This document shows positions 62,730-64,000 of a stretch of DNA of 64,000 nucleotides, piece after piece. Source of the stretch: UBA5336 sp964506685 (GTDB lineage Bacteria; Pseudomonadota; Alphaproteobacteria; Caulobacterales; Hyphomonadaceae); NCBI GenBank assembly GCA_964506685.1, contig CAZDMQ010000006.1:1-64000 (forward strand). The letters are read 5' to 3'. Under the pieces are notes generated by a model. That model worked only from the letters and a program-made list of their open reading frames with translations, had not been told where the DNA came from and made no database searches. Made by a program: the position numbers and the translations under genes. How positions within the stretch are numbered: position 1 is the first letter of the stretch; each line of letters starts with the position of its first letter.

Positions 62730-63684
62730 GCCCCTCCCCCTTGTCCTTGAGGGCGAGGGCACGCTGATAGGCAAGGCGTCTAGGCACCCCGAGCGCGGCG
62801 GCAGCCGCTTCCGAGGCAGATTTCAGTGGCAACTCCGCCATCGCCTTCAGGAGATAGGCATCAAGATCGCCGGTACCGGTGCCAGTGCCCGCCCCCGCCG
62901 CGCTGGTAACCGGGGGGCCGACGAGGACGACGATCTCGCCGCGCGGTGCGCCGGCCTCCGCATAGTCGGCGGCGAGGCTGGCGAGCGTGCCGCGCCGGAT
63001 GTCCTCGAACCGCTTGGTCAGCTCCCGGGCAACAGCCGCCAGGCGCGCGCCGCCCAGGACTTCAGCCGCATCTGCCAGCATCGCAGCAAGGCGCGGTCCG
63101 CTTTCGTACGTAATCAGCGTCGATTCCGCGCGGGCCAGGGCGGCGAGCGCTTTCTTCCGTGCCGCTGCCTTTGGCGGGAGGAAACCGACAAACAAGAACC
63201 GGTCGCTGGGCAGTCCGGCGGCGACAAGCCCGGCAAGCATCGCAGACGCCCCGGGCACCGGGATGATCGCATGGCCGGCCTCGGCCGCCTCCCGTACCAG
63301 CTTGAATCCGGGATCGGAGACCAGCGGTGTACCGGCATCGCTGATCAGTGCGATCCGCGCACCATCCTCAAGCGCGCGCAGGATGTCCGGTCGACGCCGT
63401 GCCCCATTATGGTCATGATAGGGTGTCACCCGGGCAGCAATGCCATAGGCATCAAGCAGCTTCCGGGCAATGCGGGTGTCCTCGGCGAGGACCTCGTCCA
63501 CCCCGGTCAGCACATCCAGGGCCCGGAGTGTCACATCGCGAAGATTGCCGATCGGTGTCGAGACGATATAGAGACCGGGATCGAACGGGGTCGTGCCAGC
63601 CGGTCTTGCGGCGGGCCAGTCAGGGGGAGCAGGTTGCGCGCCAGCCTGCTCCGGCGAAGAGGCAGAGGGATCGGACGATGACAT
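62722..63684 (-). CDS. rsmI: 16S rRNA (cytidine1402-2'-O)-methyltransferase
   Basis: A 320-residue SAM-dependent enzyme. After a long disordered N-terminus it has LYIVSTPIGNLRDVTLRALD, ALISDAGTPLVSDPGFKL and IPVPGASAMLAGLVAAGL, the RsmI/YraL signature. The ATG at 63684 is the most likely start (in-frame starts at 63696 and 63720 also exist); in all cases it overlaps the divergent lpoA start. It methylates C1402 of 16S rRNA with RsmH. Confidence 0.95.
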   Translation of the reverse strand: MSSSDPSASSPEQAGAQPAPPDWPAARPAGTTPFDPGLYIVSTPIGNLRDVTLRALDVLTGVDEVLAEDTRIARKLLDAYGIAARVTPYHDHNGARRRPDILRALEDGARIALISDAGTPLVSDPGFKLVREAAEAGHAIIPVPGASAMLAGLVAAGLPSDRFLFVGFLPPKAAARKKALAALARAESTLITYESGPRLAAMLADAAEVLGGARLAAVARELTKRFEDIRRGTLASLAADYAEAGAPRGEIVVLVGPPVTSAAGAGTGTGTGDLDAYLLKAMAELPLKSASEAAAAALGVPRRLAYQRALALKDKGEGRG

Positions 63685-64000
63685 CGCTGCAATCATTGCG
63701 CGCGTTTGCGCATGCGCCAAGCCTCTTCTTCCTGGCGCTGCTTGTATCAGCCTGCGCCGGCGGCCCAGCGCGCCCCACCGTGCCGATCTCGACCGGCGGT
63801 CCGCGCGTGGACCCGGTGGTAGAGCCCCGGCCGGGCGAGATTGACCCAGTCGCGTCGCCGGTTGTTACCGAGACAGAGGGGGGACCGGTCGCGGAAGGAC
63901 CGCTGACCCCGCCCCACATGGCCGGACGCGCCGTCACGCGGGCTGCGGTACTGCTGCCGTTCAGCCATCCCAATCGCCGTGTCCAGGCCGAGGCGCAGGG
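63678..64000 (+). CDS. LpoA-like penicillin-binding protein activator, N-terminus
   Basis: The first ~107 residues of an outer-membrane lipoprotein with signal and lipobox LLVSACAG. A Pro-rich linker and the start of a periplasmic-binding-protein-like domain (AVLLPFSHPNRRVQAEAQG) follow. It runs off the right end. The lpoA-rsmI-yraN-BON-gshB order is common in alphaproteobacteria. Its start lies inside the 5' end of rsmI (63678-63684), divergent. Confidence 0.8.
   Translation, partial: MTSLQSLRAFAHAPSLFFLALLVSACAGGPARPTVPISTGGPRVDPVVEPRPGEIDPVASPVVTETEGGPVAEGPLTPPHMAGRAVTRAAVLLPFSHPNRRVQAEAQ

Overview
The window looks like chromosome from a GC-rich (about two-thirds G+C, estimated by eye), marine-type alphaproteobacterium, probably of the Caulobacterales/Maricaulales/Hyphomonadales group. 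The basis is the mix of alphaproteobacterial housekeeping genes (etfBA, maeB with a phosphotransacetylase tail, the lpoA-rsmI-yraN-BON-gshB string), a TipN-like polarity protein, an alphaproteobacterial LexA box (GTTC-N7-GTTC) before comM, TonB and Tat-dependent periplasmic enzymes, and tight head-to-tail gene overlaps. No rRNA, tRNA, CRISPR array or IS element was found.

Layout. 1-0.5 kb: the edge of an integrated element (5' part of a tyrosine integrase and short arm-type repeats). 0.6-12.6 kb: a phosphorus-ester acquisition island. It has a PhnDCE-type ABC transporter with an appended tandem redoxin-like protein (minus strand), an RpiR-type regulator, a NagD-like HAD phosphatase, a TonB receptor, a Tat-exported PhoD phosphatase and a secreted PHP-domain phosphodiesterase. 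A PHO-box-like site lies before phnD. 12.6-19.0 kb: an eight-gene, largely translationally coupled minus-strand operon. It joins a periplasmic molybdenum hydroxylase (2Fe-2S and Mo subunits), a cytochrome c, a flavocytochrome-c sulfide dehydrogenase flavoprotein and SoxX-SoxY-SoxZ-SoxA. SoxB and SoxCD are absent from the window, and SoxY has a non-standard C-terminus. modABC (19.2-21.7 kb) diverges from it and would supply molybdate. 21.7-26.6 kb: ndk, holC-pepA, lptFG. 27.3-30.7 kb: an SGNH-MBOAT-SGNH O-acylation cassette. 30.8-39.6 kb: an XRE regulator with operator-like repeats, unknown proteins, katG with a strong terminator, a flavodoxin-like protein, an SDR, DUF1232, a secreted nuclease, a phosphopantetheinyl transferase, bolA and a J-domain protein. 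39.7-47.1 kb: an RND efflux pair next to a large TipN-like coiled-coil membrane protein. 47.2-64 kb: a possible tiny membrane protein, etfBA with a LiuR-like palindrome, a PEP-mutase-family protein, mutS, maeB, a comM-histidine kinase-ampG run, gshB, a BON lipoprotein, yraN, rsmI and the start of lpoA.

The two most interesting assemblies are the phosphorus-ester scavenging island (outer-membrane uptake, periplasmic hydrolases, inner-membrane transporter, cytosolic phosphatase and sensor) and the molybdenum hydroxylase/FCSD/SoxXYZA operon. In the second, a xanthine-oxidase-family enzyme is wired to Sox carriers without the usual SoxB/SoxCD. All functional statements rest on reading motifs and gene order; no database search was run.
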